7,633 nt of DNA from Actinomycetes bacterium. GTDB taxonomy: Bacteria > Actinomycetota > Actinomycetes > Actinomycetales > Cellulomonadaceae. Each line of letters opens with the position of its first letter. The first letter of the stretch is position 1. The notes below the pieces were generated by a model. That model made no database searches. It was not told the origin of the DNA and was given only the letters and a program-made list of their open reading frames with translations. Below, piece by piece: positions 1 through 5,877 of the stretch. The stretch covers positions 1-7,633 of the forward strand of contig JAEWCA010000252.1 in the NCBI GenBank assembly GCA_023390875.1. Direction: 5' to 3'. Both the position numbers and the translations under genes were made by a program.

Positions 1-801
1 GTGCTGGTCGTCGGCGGCGCCGGGCATCGTCGCGACGACCGCGAACTCGTCGCCGCCCGTGCGTCCGGGGTCGCAGCCCTGCGGGGTGACGGCGCGCAGC
101 CGGGCGCCGACCGCGGTGAGGACGACGTCGCCGAACGCCTGTCCGTGCGCGGCGTTGACGTGCGCGAACCCCTGCAGGTCGAGCAGCACGACGACCGTGC
201 GGGCGGCCGTCCCGACGGACTGCGCGCACCGGCGGCCGAGCGAGTGCATGAGCATCGACCGGTGCATGAGACCGGTGACCGGGTCGTGCAGGGACCGGAC
301 GGCGAGCAGCGTCGACAGCGACCGCACGAGGTCCGCGGTGCTGGCCACCTGCCACGTGTCGCCGCCGACGAGCACGTCGTCGTACCGCCGCTCGTCGTGC
401 CGTTCCATCGCCCGGACGGCCACCTCCGAGACGGCCGCGCTCGGCGGGACCACCATCGGGGACCAGTCGGCGAGCTCACCGGTCTCCTTGCGCGCGAGGA
501 TCGCCCGCCCGAAGCCGAGCCGGCCCGTCATGGCGGCGGTGTACCGGGAGCGCGTGATGAGCCCGATCCGGGACTCGTCGGCGGGGTCGCGCACCGCCAC
601 GCTCGCGACGTGCGGGGACCGGAAGACGAGCTCCAGCCGGGCGACCGGCAGGTCCGCGTCGACGACGTCGACGGGGTGCGCGAGGTCGGCCACGACCGCC
701 GCCGCGCTGACCCGGTAGTCGCCGACGGCCTGGGACAGCCGCTGGGTGAGGTGGGTGAGGTCCTGGGACACCGGACGAGTATCGGTGCAGGTCAGCGGCA
801 T
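1..801 (-). CDS. GGDEF-domain protein (probable diguanylate cyclase), 3' end outside window
   Basis: Translated on the minus strand from ATG at 801-799, the frame stays open for 267 codons to base 1, so the C-terminus is missing. The last ~75 residues are a GGDEF domain: a metal-binding Asp in DLQGF (Asp208), the guanine-contacting Asn216 and Asp225 in the HVNAAHGQAFGD stretch, and an intact RTGGDEF signature (residues 247-253, bases 43-57 complement). This is the active-site set of enzymes that make cyclic di-GMP from two GTP. Residues ~30-150 look like the paired CBS-like sensory region found before GGDEF domains in actinomycetes (SRYTAAMTGRLGFGRAI, then ERRYDDVLVGGDTWQVAST). There is no signal peptide or membrane segment, so it is probably cytosolic. 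An in-frame GTG at 849-847 would add 16 residues; neither start has a clear ribosome-binding site, and an in-frame stop lies just upstream of the GTG. An EAL phosphodiesterase domain could follow beyond the edge. It is divergent from the gene at 988. The GGDEF call is firm; the activity is inferred. Confidence 0.9.
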   Translation of the reverse strand, partial: MPLTCTDTRPVSQDLTHLTQRLSQAVGDYRVSAAAVVADLAHPVDVVDADLPVARLELVFRSPHVASVAVRDPADESRIGLITRSRYTAAMTGRLGFGRAILARKETGELADWSPMVVPPSAAVSEVAVRAMERHDERRYDDVLVGGDTWQVASTADLVRSLSTLLAVRSLHDPVTGLMHRSMLMHSLGRRCAQSVGTAARTVVVLLDLQGFAHVNAAHGQAFGDVVLTAVGARLRAVTPQGCDPGRTGGDEFAVVATMPGAADDQH

Positions 802-827
802 GAAACGGTCAGGGTGCAGGGGTTCGC

Positions 828-844
828 CGTCCGTTCGCCGGACG
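828..844. promoter_or_regulatory. Small dyad in the divergent gap before the GGDEF gene
   Basis: CGTCCG (828-833) and CGGACG (839-844) form a perfect 6-bp inverted repeat around a 5-base centre. It lies just upstream of the ATG of the GGDEF gene, or inside the reading frame if the GTG at 849 is the true start. It could be an operator or a hairpin in the leader. In DNA this GC-rich a stem this short also arises by chance. Confidence 0.2.
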
Positions 845-902
845 TTCACAGGCGCGCCGCCGGGCGGTCACCGGGCGCTCGCCGGCACGTCGTCCCGGCG
901 TC

Positions 903-924
903 GGCGCAGGCGCGGATCTGCGCC
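903..924. promoter_or_regulatory. Inverted repeat upstream of the gamma-glutamyltransferase-like gene
   Basis: GGCGCAG (903-909) and CTGCGCC (918-924) form a perfect 7-bp stem with an 8-base loop, 63 bases before the ATG at 988. It is either a hairpin in the 5' leader or a protein-binding dyad. No convincing -10 element was found between 802 and 975, so the promoter of the downstream gene could not be placed. Confidence 0.25.
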
Positions 925-974
925 CGTCGGCACGGCGGCGGGTGCTCGTCGGGCGCGTGCGTCACAGGCGTGCG

Positions 975-980
975 GGAGGA
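975..980 (+). promoter_or_regulatory. Ribosome binding site that sets the start at 988
   Basis: GGAGGA lies 7 bases before the ATG at 988, a near-perfect Shine-Dalgarno sequence at ideal spacing. It decides the start of the gamma-glutamyltransferase-like gene, because the same frame is open back to base 1 without any other supported start. Confidence 0.85.
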
Positions 981-987
981 TCGGCTG

Positions 988-2790
988 ATGTTCACCACGA
1001 GGCCCGAGCTCGTCGGGACGTTCGGGATGGTCGCCTCGACGCACTGGCTCGCGAGCGCGGCAGGCATGCGGGTGCTGGAGGCGGGCGGGAACGCGTTCGA
1101 CGCGGCGGCCGCGGCGGGGTTCACGCTGAGCGTCGTCGAGCCGCACCTCAACGGCCCGGGGGGCGACGCGCCGATCCTCGGGCACCGCGCGGCGGACGGG
1201 CACACGTTCGTGATCTGCGGCCAGGGGCCCGCACCGGCGGCGGCGACGATCGCGGCGTTCGAGGACCTCGGCCTCGGTCTCGTCCCGGGCACCGGGCACC
1301 TCGCCGCCGTGGTGCCGGGCGCGTTCGGGGCGTGGCTCGACCTGCTCGCACGGTACGGGACGCTGCCCCTCGAGGACGTGCTCGGCCCGGCGATCGGGTA
1401 CGCGCGCGACGGGTTCCCGCTGGTGCGTTCCGCCGTGTCGACGATCGGAGGCGTCGCGGACATGATGGCGGCGCACTGGCCGACGTCGGCGGCCGTCTAC
1501 CTGCCGACCCCGCAGGCAGGCGCGCGGTTCCGCAACCCCGAGCTGGCGGCGACGTTCGAGCGGCTCGTCGCGGAGTCGCGGGCGGCCGGCGGCGGGTCGC
1601 CGGGCGGGCGGGAGGCCGGGATCGAGGCGGCCCGGCGCGCGTTCTACACGGGCTTCGTGGCCGACGCGGTCGACGCCTTCCAGTCCGGCACCGCCGTCAT
1701 GGACTCGTCCGGGCGCGCGCACACGGGCCTGCTGCGGGGGGACGACCTCGCTCGCTGGCACGCGACCGAGGAGCCGACCGCGTCGGTGCGGTTCGCGGGC
1801 CGCACGGTGCACAAGACGCACGCGTGGGGGCAGGGTCCGGTGCTGCTGCAGCAGCTCACGATGCTCGACGCTCTCGGTGTCGACGCGCTCGTGCGGGACT
1901 CGTCGTCCGCCGAAGGGCTCGTCGAGCTCGTGCACACGACCGTCGAGGTCGCCAAGCTCGCGTTCGCCGACCGGGAGGCCTGGTACGGCGACGTGCCCGA
2001 CGTGCCGCTCGACACGCTCCTGTCCCCCGGGTACGCGGCCGCGCGGGCCGCGCTCGTGGGTCCTGCCGCGGTCGCCGACATCCGGCCCGGCGCACCCGAC
2101 GGGCGCGTGCCGTGGCTGTCCCCCGTGCTCACCGGCCCGGGCAGCGAGGCGCCGCCCGGCGCGGTCGGGACCGGCGAGCCGACCGTCTCCCCCATCGGCC
2201 TGAGCCCGGGCGACACGTGCCACGTCGACGTCGTCGACCGCTGGGGCAACCGGGTGTCCGCGACGCCGTCGGGCGGCTGGCTGCAGTCCAGCCCGATCGT
2301 CCCCGGGCTCGGCTTCCCGCTGCCGACGCGTGCGCAGATGTTCTGGCTCGAGCCCGGGCTGCCGAACAGCCTCGCGCCCGGCAAGCGGCCCCGCACCACG
2401 CTCAGCCCCGCGATGGTGCTCGACGACGACGGCCGCGGCTTCGCGTTCGGCACGCCCGGCGGGGACCAGCAGGACCAGTGGACCGTCCCGTTCCTGCTGC
2501 GGCACCTGCTCGGCGGCGACGACCTGCAGGCCGCGATCGACGCGCCGACGTGGCACTCGTCGGGCGTGCCGAGCTCGTTCTACCCGCGGACCCACACGCC
2601 GAACGGGCTCGTCGCCGAGTCGCGGCTGGGGGACGAGGTGCTCGTCGGGCTGTCGGCGCGCGGGCACCTGGTCGAGGACGCGGGGCCGTGGCAGCTCGGA
2701 CGGCTCAGCGCCGCCGGGGTGCGCGCCGACGGGATGCTCGTGGCGGCGGCGAACCCGCGCGGGATGCAGGGGTACGCGGTCGGTCGCTGA
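988..2790 (+). CDS. Gamma-glutamyltransferase family Ntn-hydrolase (YwrD-like), substrate uncertain
   Basis: This is a 600-residue protein, full length for the family. Members are made as a precursor that cuts itself to expose an N-terminal Thr; the mature enzyme hydrolyses or transfers a gamma-glutamyl or related acyl group. Seen here: the N-terminal STHWLASAAGMRVLEAGGNAFDA motif region (residues 17-39), and the cleavage site GDTCHVDVVD with Thr410 as predicted nucleophile. That would give subunits of ~409 and ~191 residues. Further on are RTTLSP (Thr470-Thr471 where Escherichia coli GGT has Ser-Ser) and the glycine loop TPGGDQQDQW (489-498). Departures from classical GGT: my alignment places Gln79 (CGQGPAPA) where E. 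coli has the carboxylate-binding Arg114, and the Thr409/Asn411 positions of E. coli become Ser and Gly in TPSGGW. No signal peptide is visible, unlike periplasmic or secreted GGTs, so it is probably cytosolic. A glycine-rich segment (~201-210) looks like a loop insertion. Family assignment is firm; glutathione as substrate is doubtful. Confidence 0.93.
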   Translation: MFTTRPELVGTFGMVASTHWLASAAGMRVLEAGGNAFDAAAAAGFTLSVVEPHLNGPGGDAPILGHRAADGHTFVICGQGPAPAAATIAAFEDLGLGLVPGTGHLAAVVPGAFGAWLDLLARYGTLPLEDVLGPAIGYARDGFPLVRSAVSTIGGVADMMAAHWPTSAAVYLPTPQAGARFRNPELAATFERLVAESRAAGGGSPGGREAGIEAARRAFYTGFVADAVDAFQSGTAVMDSSGRAHTGLLRGDDLARWHATEEPTASVRFAGRTVHKTHAWGQGPVLLQQLTMLDALGVDALVRDSSSAEGLVELVHTTVEVAKLAFADREAWYGDVPDVPLDTLLSPGYAAARAALVGPAAVADIRPGAPDGRVPWLSPVLTGPGSEAPPGAVGTGEPTVSPIGLSPGDTCHVDVVDRWGNRVSATPSGGWLQSSPIVPGLGFPLPTRAQMFWLEPGLPNSLAPGKRPRTTLSPAMVLDDDGRGFAFGTPGGDQQDQWTVPFLLRHLLGGDDLQAAIDAPTWHSSGVPSSFYPRTHTPNGLVAESRLGDEVLVGLSARGHLVEDAGPWQLGRLSAAGVRADGMLVAAANPRGMQGYAVGR

Positions 2791-2816
2791 GCGCGGCCAG
2801 CGGGTCAGCGACCGAC
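2779..2816 (+). terminator. Perfect 12-bp hairpin overlapping the stop codon
   Basis: GTCGGTCGCTGA (2779-2790) and TCAGCGACCGAC (2805-2816) are exact reverse complements around a 14-base loop. The last three bases of the left arm are the TGA of the gamma-glutamyltransferase-like gene. No T-tract follows, which is common for factor-independent terminators proposed in high-GC actinomycetes. The long perfect stem and its position make a transcription end or a stability element likely. Confidence 0.7.
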
Positions 2817-2933
2817 GGGCCGCGTGGTCGGCGCCGGGACGACCGCGACGGGGTCTCACGACGCCGGCGCAGCGCGCGTGAGAGTGCGTGCGCGCTATGA
2901 CCGAGTTCATCCCGACTGACACACAGAAAGTCA

Positions 2934-2947
2934 TCCGACGAGTCGGA
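2934..2947. promoter_or_regulatory. 14-bp palindrome in the leader of the lactonase-like gene
   Basis: TCCGAC-GA-GTCGGA is a perfect 6-bp inverted repeat with a 2-base centre, about 85 bases upstream of the start at 3033. The arms share the CCGA/TCGG core with the second dyad at 3006-3031. It could be a distal operator for the GntR regulator encoded downstream. That is inference; no published site was matched. Confidence 0.4.
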
Positions 2948-2971
2948 GGCGATACACCCGTTCCATGAGGG

Positions 2972-3012
2972 TTCGATGAGGGATTCGATCCGACATCGAT
3001 TCAGACATCGGA
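2972..3012. repeat. Phased TCGAT-type motifs upstream of the lactonase-like gene
   Basis: Related hexamers recur at 2972-2977 (TTCGAT), 2984-2989 (TTCGAT), 2995-3000 (ATCGAT) and 3007-3012 (ATCGGA), giving steps of 12, 11 and 12 bases. GACATCG is also directly repeated at 2992-2998 and 3004-3010. Spacing close to one helical turn suggests binding sites on one face of the DNA. The segment is less GC-rich than the flanking genes and fits a regulatory region. Confidence 0.4.
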
Positions 3013-3031
3013 CCACTGCTAGCGTCCGATG
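3006..3031. promoter_or_regulatory. Operator-like inverted repeat bracketing the -10 element
   Basis: CATCGGAC (3006-3013) and GTCCGATG (3024-3031) are exact reverse complements separated by 10 bases. The putative -10 hexamer TAGCGT (3020-3025) spans the spacer and the start of the right arm, which ends one base before the ATG at 3033. A dimer bound here would block promoter access. The natural candidate is the FadR-type regulator encoded two positions downstream. Confidence 0.5.
3020..3025 (+). promoter_or_regulatory. Putative -10 element giving a leaderless lactonase transcript
   Basis: TAGCGT fits the actinomycete TANNNT pattern and ends 7 bases before the ATG at 3033, so transcription would begin at or within a base of the start codon. 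No Shine-Dalgarno sequence precedes that ATG, which agrees with leaderless translation. No clear -35 hexamer was seen. Confidence 0.45.
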
Positions 3032-3032
3032 C

Positions 3033-3902
3033 ATGCCCGATGTCGTGGATGCCCACCTGCACGTGTGGAACCCGGATGCGGTGCACTACCCCTGGATGTC
3101 GCCCGACGTGGCCCCCGTGGCCCGCGAGTTCCGGCTCGGCGACGTCACCGACGAGCTCGACGCCGAGCGCGTCGACAAGGTCGTCCTCGTGCAGTCCGCC
3201 GACAACAAGGCCGACTCCGAGCTCATGCTCTTCCAGGCCCTGTGCTCGCCGCGGGTCGCCGGCGTCGTCACGTGGGTGCCGCTGCTGCACCCGGAGGACG
3301 CGGCCGCCCAGCTCGACGCGTGGCGCCGCGAGCCCGTGGTCGGCGTCGGCCACCGCGTGCACGAGGAGCCCGACCCCGACTGGCTGCTGCGGCCGGCGGT
3401 CGACGACGGGCTCGCGCTGCTCGCCGAGCGCCACCTCACGTTCGACCTCACCGCGCACACCCCGACGCTGCTCGCGCACGTCGCGACGCTCGCGGAGCGC
3501 CACCCCAAGCTCACGTTCGTCGTCGACCACCTCGGCGCACCGCCGCTCGCGGCGCTGCGGGCCGGGGAGCGCCACGGCTGGACCCGCTGGTCGGGGATCC
3601 TCGGCGCCGTCGCGGAGATGCCCAACGTCGTCGCGAAGCTGTCCGGCCTGGCCACGGCCGCCGGACCCGGCTGGACCACCGAGCACCTGCAGCCCGCCGT
3701 CGACCGCGCCCTCGAGCTGTTCGGCCCCGACCGCCTCATGCTGGGCTCCGACTGGCCGTACGCGCTCCTCGCGGGCGAGTCCTACACGCAGGTGTGGCGC
3801 GGCCTGCGCCGCACGGTCGACCAGCTCCCCGAGCGCGACCGTGACCTCGTGCTGGGCGGCACCGCGAACCGGGTGTACCGCCTCCCGCTCGACGACCTCT
3901 GA
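3033..3902 (+). CDS. L-fuconolactonase-like amidohydrolase (COG3618 type)
   Basis: The product has 289 residues, typical for the amidohydrolase-2 / L-fuconolactonase group. These are TIM-barrel hydrolases that open sugar-acid lactones (or pyrone lactones such as 2-pyrone-4,6-dicarboxylate) in the cytosol. Seen: the N-terminal metal-site motif VDAHLHVW (His8, His10), the segment VGVGHRVHEEPDPDWLL (103-119) corresponding to the family's GIRH..-DEPD strand, VVDHLGAP (His166), KLSGL (202-206), GSDWP with the catalytic-type Asp240, and the C-terminal GGTANRVYRL. The Arg of GIRH is Gly106 here, which may change lactone specificity. I chose ATG 3033 because homologues begin a few residues before DAHLHVW and the promoter and dyad fit it. 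An upstream ATG at 2976 has a weak GAGGG but would add 19 residues of arginine-rich, unconserved sequence. The regulator gene follows after 45 bases, probably in one operon. The exact substrate is unknown. Confidence 0.88.
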   Translation: MPDVVDAHLHVWNPDAVHYPWMSPDVAPVAREFRLGDVTDELDAERVDKVVLVQSADNKADSELMLFQALCSPRVAGVVTWVPLLHPEDAAAQLDAWRREPVVGVGHRVHEEPDPDWLLRPAVDDGLALLAERHLTFDLTAHTPTLLAHVATLAERHPKLTFVVDHLGAPPLAALRAGERHGWTRWSGILGAVAEMPNVVAKLSGLATAAGPGWTTEHLQPAVDRALELFGPDRLMLGSDWPYALLAGESYTQVWRGLRRTVDQLPERDRDLVLGGTANRVYRLPLDDL

Positions 3903-3935
3903 CCGCGGACGGGTCCACGCGGCACGCACAGGGGG

Positions 3936-3941
3936 AATACT
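3936..3941 (+). promoter_or_regulatory. Possible -10 element directly before the GntR gene
   Basis: AATACT matches four of six positions of TATAAT and ends 6 bases before the GTG at 3948. This spacing would give a leaderless mRNA. A purine-rich AGGGGG at 3930-3935 is 12 bases from the GTG, long for a ribosome-binding site but possible. The gene may therefore have its own promoter as well as read-through from the lactonase gene. Confidence 0.35.
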
Positions 3942-3947
3942 GCGCAG

Positions 3948-4676
3948 GTGGCCCGTTCCGATGATGTCGTCGACGGCATCAAGCAGATGATCCTCGACGG
4001 CGCGCTCGGCGCCGGCGACAGGCTCCCGGCCGAGAAGGAGCTCGCGGCGTCCCTCGGCGTGTCCCGCGGCTCGTTGCGGGAGGGTGTCCGAGCGCTCGCG
4101 ACCCTCGGCATCCTCGACTCCCGCCACGGCGACGGCACCTACGTCACGAACCTCGACCCCGCCACGCTGCTCGCCCCGATGCTGTTCGTCGCGGACCTGC
4201 CCGACGAGTCCGGTGCCGCGCACGCCGTGCGCCGGCTCATCGAGACGGAAGCCGCCGGGCTCGCGGCCCTGCACATCGGCGACGACGACCTCGCGTGCGC
4301 CCGCGCCGCGCTCGACGAGACGGCCCGCGCCCTCACGGCCGACCCCGTCGACCCCGAGCGGCTCGCCGCAGCCGACCTCGCGTTCCACTCGACGATCGCG
4401 CGCGCGTCCGGCAACGCGGTGCTCACGGCCCTCGTCGCCGGTCTCGCCGGGCGCTCGACGCAGCTGCGGCTGTGGCGCGAGCTCAGCCGGGACGGCGCCG
4501 CCGACCGCACGTTCGTGGAGCACGAGGAGATCCTCGCGGCCCTCGCGGCGCGCGACCCGGACCGGGCACGGCTGCGGATGGGCATGCACCTGCTGCGTCT
4601 GGAGGACGCGTTCACCGGACCGCGGGCGGCCGACGCGTCCGTCGCGCCGACGGTCGACCTGGGCACCGGCATCTGA
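3948..4676 (+). CDS. FadR-subfamily GntR transcriptional regulator
   Basis: This 242-residue protein has a winged helix-turn-helix at residues ~5-66: LPAEKELAASLGVSRGSLRE is the typical GntR recognition region, followed by the wing GDGTYV. The C-terminal FCD ligand-binding domain spans ~90-222. Asp143, His147, His192 and His214 are visible in the positions that bind a metal ion in FCD proteins, so the ligand is probably a carboxylate such as a sugar acid. The start is GTG at 3948; the frame gives MARSDDVVDGIKQMI, a normal GntR beginning. It lies 45 bases after the lactonase-like gene on the same strand. A local regulator of that gene is the likely role, with the lactonase product or a later acid as inducer. 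Candidate operators are the dyads at 3006-3031 and 2934-2947. The family call is firm; target and ligand are inferred. Confidence 0.92.
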   Translation: MARSDDVVDGIKQMILDGALGAGDRLPAEKELAASLGVSRGSLREGVRALATLGILDSRHGDGTYVTNLDPATLLAPMLFVADLPDESGAAHAVRRLIETEAAGLAALHIGDDDLACARAALDETARALTADPVDPERLAAADLAFHSTIARASGNAVLTALVAGLAGRSTQLRLWRELSRDGAADRTFVEHEEILAALAARDPDRARLRMGMHLLRLEDAFTGPRAADASVAPTVDLGTGI

Positions 4677-4725
4677 CCTGGCCCGGCGCGTCGCCTCGCC
4701 CGTGCATCTCCGGCGGTGCCCACGG

Positions 4726-4801
4726 GATCGTCGGTCAGCGGTGAGGTCGTCGGTCCGCCGTGACGACCTCGCTCCGACGTGACGATCTCGGCGCCGCGAC
4801 G
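4726..4801. repeat. Degenerate 19-bp tandem repeat in the convergent gap
   Basis: Four 19-base units lie at 4726-4744, 4745-4763, 4764-4782 and 4783-4801. Positions 6-8 (TCG) and position 16 (G) agree in all four; units 1 to 3 also share T10, C11, G13 and the ending GTGA. Units 1 and 2 agree at 16 of 19 positions, and unit 4 is weak. A period of 19 is not a multiple of three, which fits a non-coding origin. The block sits between the ends of the GntR and LacI genes. Confidence 0.5.
4743..4770. terminator. Hairpin in the gap between convergent genes (bidirectional terminator candidate)
   Basis: GAGGTCGTC (4743-4751) and GACGACCTC (4762-4770) form a perfect 9-bp stem with a 10-base loop. It lies 67 bases after the GntR stop and 37 bases after the LacI stop on the opposite strand, so it could end transcription from both sides. 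It is formed by the same bases as the 19-bp tandem repeat. No T-tract is present on either strand. Confidence 0.55.
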
Positions 4802-4806
4802 CGACG

Positions 4807-5829
4807 TCAGACGCCGGGCGTCGACTCCCGCAGCACCACCTGGGTCGGCACGTGGGTCAGCCGGACGTCCTCCGACGGGTCCGCGAGGGCCAGCTCGGTC
4901 GCGGCGATGCCGATGTCGACCAGCGGGACCCGGACGGTCGTCAGGCCGGGCACGACGTCACGGAGCGTCGAGATGTCGTCGAACCCGGCGAGCGCGATGT
5001 CGTCGGGCACACGGACGCCGACGTCGCGCGCCGCGGTGAGCGCCCCGAGCGCCATGACGTCGTTGACGGCGAACACGACCTGCGGCCGGTCGTCGTCCCG
5101 CAGGAGCGCGCGCATCGCGTCCTCGCCGCCCTCGTGCGTGAACGCGCCGGTGAGCATCCACCGGTCGGGGACGGTGGTGCCGAGCTCGGCGAGCGCGTCG
5201 CGGAAGGCCTCGCGCCGCTCGCGGGCCGTCAGGTGGTGCTCGGGGCCGCCGAGCACGGCGAACGACCGGTACCCGCGTTCGTGCAGCGCGCGGGCGAGGT
5301 CGGCCGCGCCGCGCGCGTTGTCGACCACCACGGTGTCGACGCCGAGCACCGGCTGGCCGATGAGCGCGACGGAGCCGCCGCCCGCGCGGTAGTCGTCGAG
5401 CGCGGTGCGCAGGTCGGTGTTGGCGTCCTCGTCGTCCATGCGGCCGCCCGCGATGACCACGGCCCGTGCGCGCTGGCGCTTGAGCAGGTCGACGAGGCCG
5501 GCCTCGCGCGAGGGGTCGTGCTGCGTGCTGGTGAGCGTGACCTGCAGGCCGGCACGGTCGGCGGCCCGGGTGACGCCCGCGGCGATGGACGAGAAGAACG
5601 GGTCGGCGATGTCGTGCACGACGAGCCCGATGGACGTCGTGCGGCCGCGGGCCATCGCCTGGGCGTTGGCGTCGGGGCTGTAGCGGAGCTTCGCAGCGGC
5701 GGCGAGCACGCGTTCGCGCAGGTCCGCCCGGACGACGCGGTTGGCGCTGCCGTTGATCGCGCGTGACGCGGTGGCGAGCGACACCCCTGCCTCACGGGCG
5801 ACGTCGCTCAGGGTCACAGGTCCGGCCAT
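4807..5829 (-). CDS. LacI-family transcriptional repressor
   Basis: The product has 340 residues, the usual LacI length. An N-terminal helix-turn-helix occupies residues ~6-27 (TLSDVAREAGVSLATASRAING). The hinge follows around 50-66 (YSPDANAQAMARGRTTS), with Met59 where LacI has the minor-groove-inserting Leu56. The remainder is a periplasmic-binding-protein-like sugar sensor: IGLVVHDIADPFFSSIAAGV opens subdomain 1, VVDNARGAADLARAL and FAVLGGPEHH lie mid-domain, and FAVNDVMALGAL and LAGFDDISTLRDVVPGLTTV are the C-terminal signatures. The start ATG (5829-5827) directly precedes the helix-turn-helix, as in most members. The gene is divergent from the UxaA-type dehydratase with 100 bases between the starts, the classical arrangement of a local repressor that controls its neighbour and itself. 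Inducer unknown; a hexuronate- or aldonate-related sugar is inferred from the neighbour. Confidence 0.95.
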   Translation of the reverse strand: MAGPVTLSDVAREAGVSLATASRAINGSANRVVRADLRERVLAAAAKLRYSPDANAQAMARGRTTSIGLVVHDIADPFFSSIAAGVTRAADRAGLQVTLTSTQHDPSREAGLVDLLKRQRARAVVIAGGRMDDEDANTDLRTALDDYRAGGGSVALIGQPVLGVDTVVVDNARGAADLARALHERGYRSFAVLGGPEHHLTARERREAFRDALAELGTTVPDRWMLTGAFTHEGGEDAMRALLRDDDRPQVVFAVNDVMALGALTAARDVGVRVPDDIALAGFDDISTLRDVVPGLTTVRVPLVDIGIAATELALADPSEDVRLTHVPTQVVLRESTPGV

Positions 5830-5836
5830 GGTCCAG

Positions 5837-5842
5837 AGGGTA
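5837..5842 (-). promoter_or_regulatory. Putative -10 element of the LacI-type gene (leaderless)
   Basis: On the minus strand TACCCT ends 7 bases before the ATG at 5829. No Shine-Dalgarno sequence lies in those bases. This is the same geometry as the lactonase-like gene, so a leaderless or nearly leaderless mRNA is likely. No clear -35 was recognised. Confidence 0.4.
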
Positions 5843-5849
5843 TTGGTCG

Positions 5850-5870
5850 GTGGCCCGCGCGACCGGCCAC
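5850..5870. promoter_or_regulatory. Inverted repeat between the divergent LacI and UxaA-type genes
   Basis: GTGGCC (5850-5855) and GGCCAC (5865-5870) are exact reverse complements around 9 bases. A second, overlapping pair GGTCG (5845-5849) and CGACC (5860-5864) is nested with it. It lies midway between the two start codons and upstream of both -10 candidates, where a shared operator or activator site could act. The base composition makes chance dyads likely, so confidence is low. Confidence 0.3.
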
Positions 5871-5877
5871 GACGCTC

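Noticed and set aside
1..987. Long plus-strand open frame continuous with the gamma-glutamyltransferase-like gene, which would make a 929-residue protein.
   Set aside because: It is the shadow of the GGDEF gene on the other strand. The translation is arginine/glycine/histidine-rich with no recognisable domain, and the strong GGAGGA before ATG 988 fixes the real start.
868..2934. Very long minus-strand open frame opposite the gamma-glutamyltransferase-like gene.
   Set aside because: Its product is dominated by Arg, Pro, His and Gly and has no domain. Such frames are expected opposite GC-rich genes, and the plus-strand product is a full-length known family.
2897..2968. Small open frame of 23 codons (MTEFIPTDTQKVIRRVGGDTP...) that could be a leader peptide before the lactonase-like gene.
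   Set aside because: It has no convincing ribosome-binding site, spans the 14-bp palindrome, and lacks a run of regulatory codons or an attenuator-like alternative fold.
2976..3032. Earlier start (ATG 2976, with GAGGG four bases upstream) for the lactonase-like protein.
   Set aside because: The 19 added residues are basic and unlike the family, whose members begin just before DAHLHVW. The predicted -10 and dyad lie inside this stretch. It remains a minor possibility.
3903..3922. GC-rich imperfect dyad (CCGC..GCGG with inner GGA/TCC) just after the lactonase stop, considered as a terminator or GntR operator.
   Set aside because: The stem is short and bulged and the loop is tight. The 45-base gap is better read as an operon junction.
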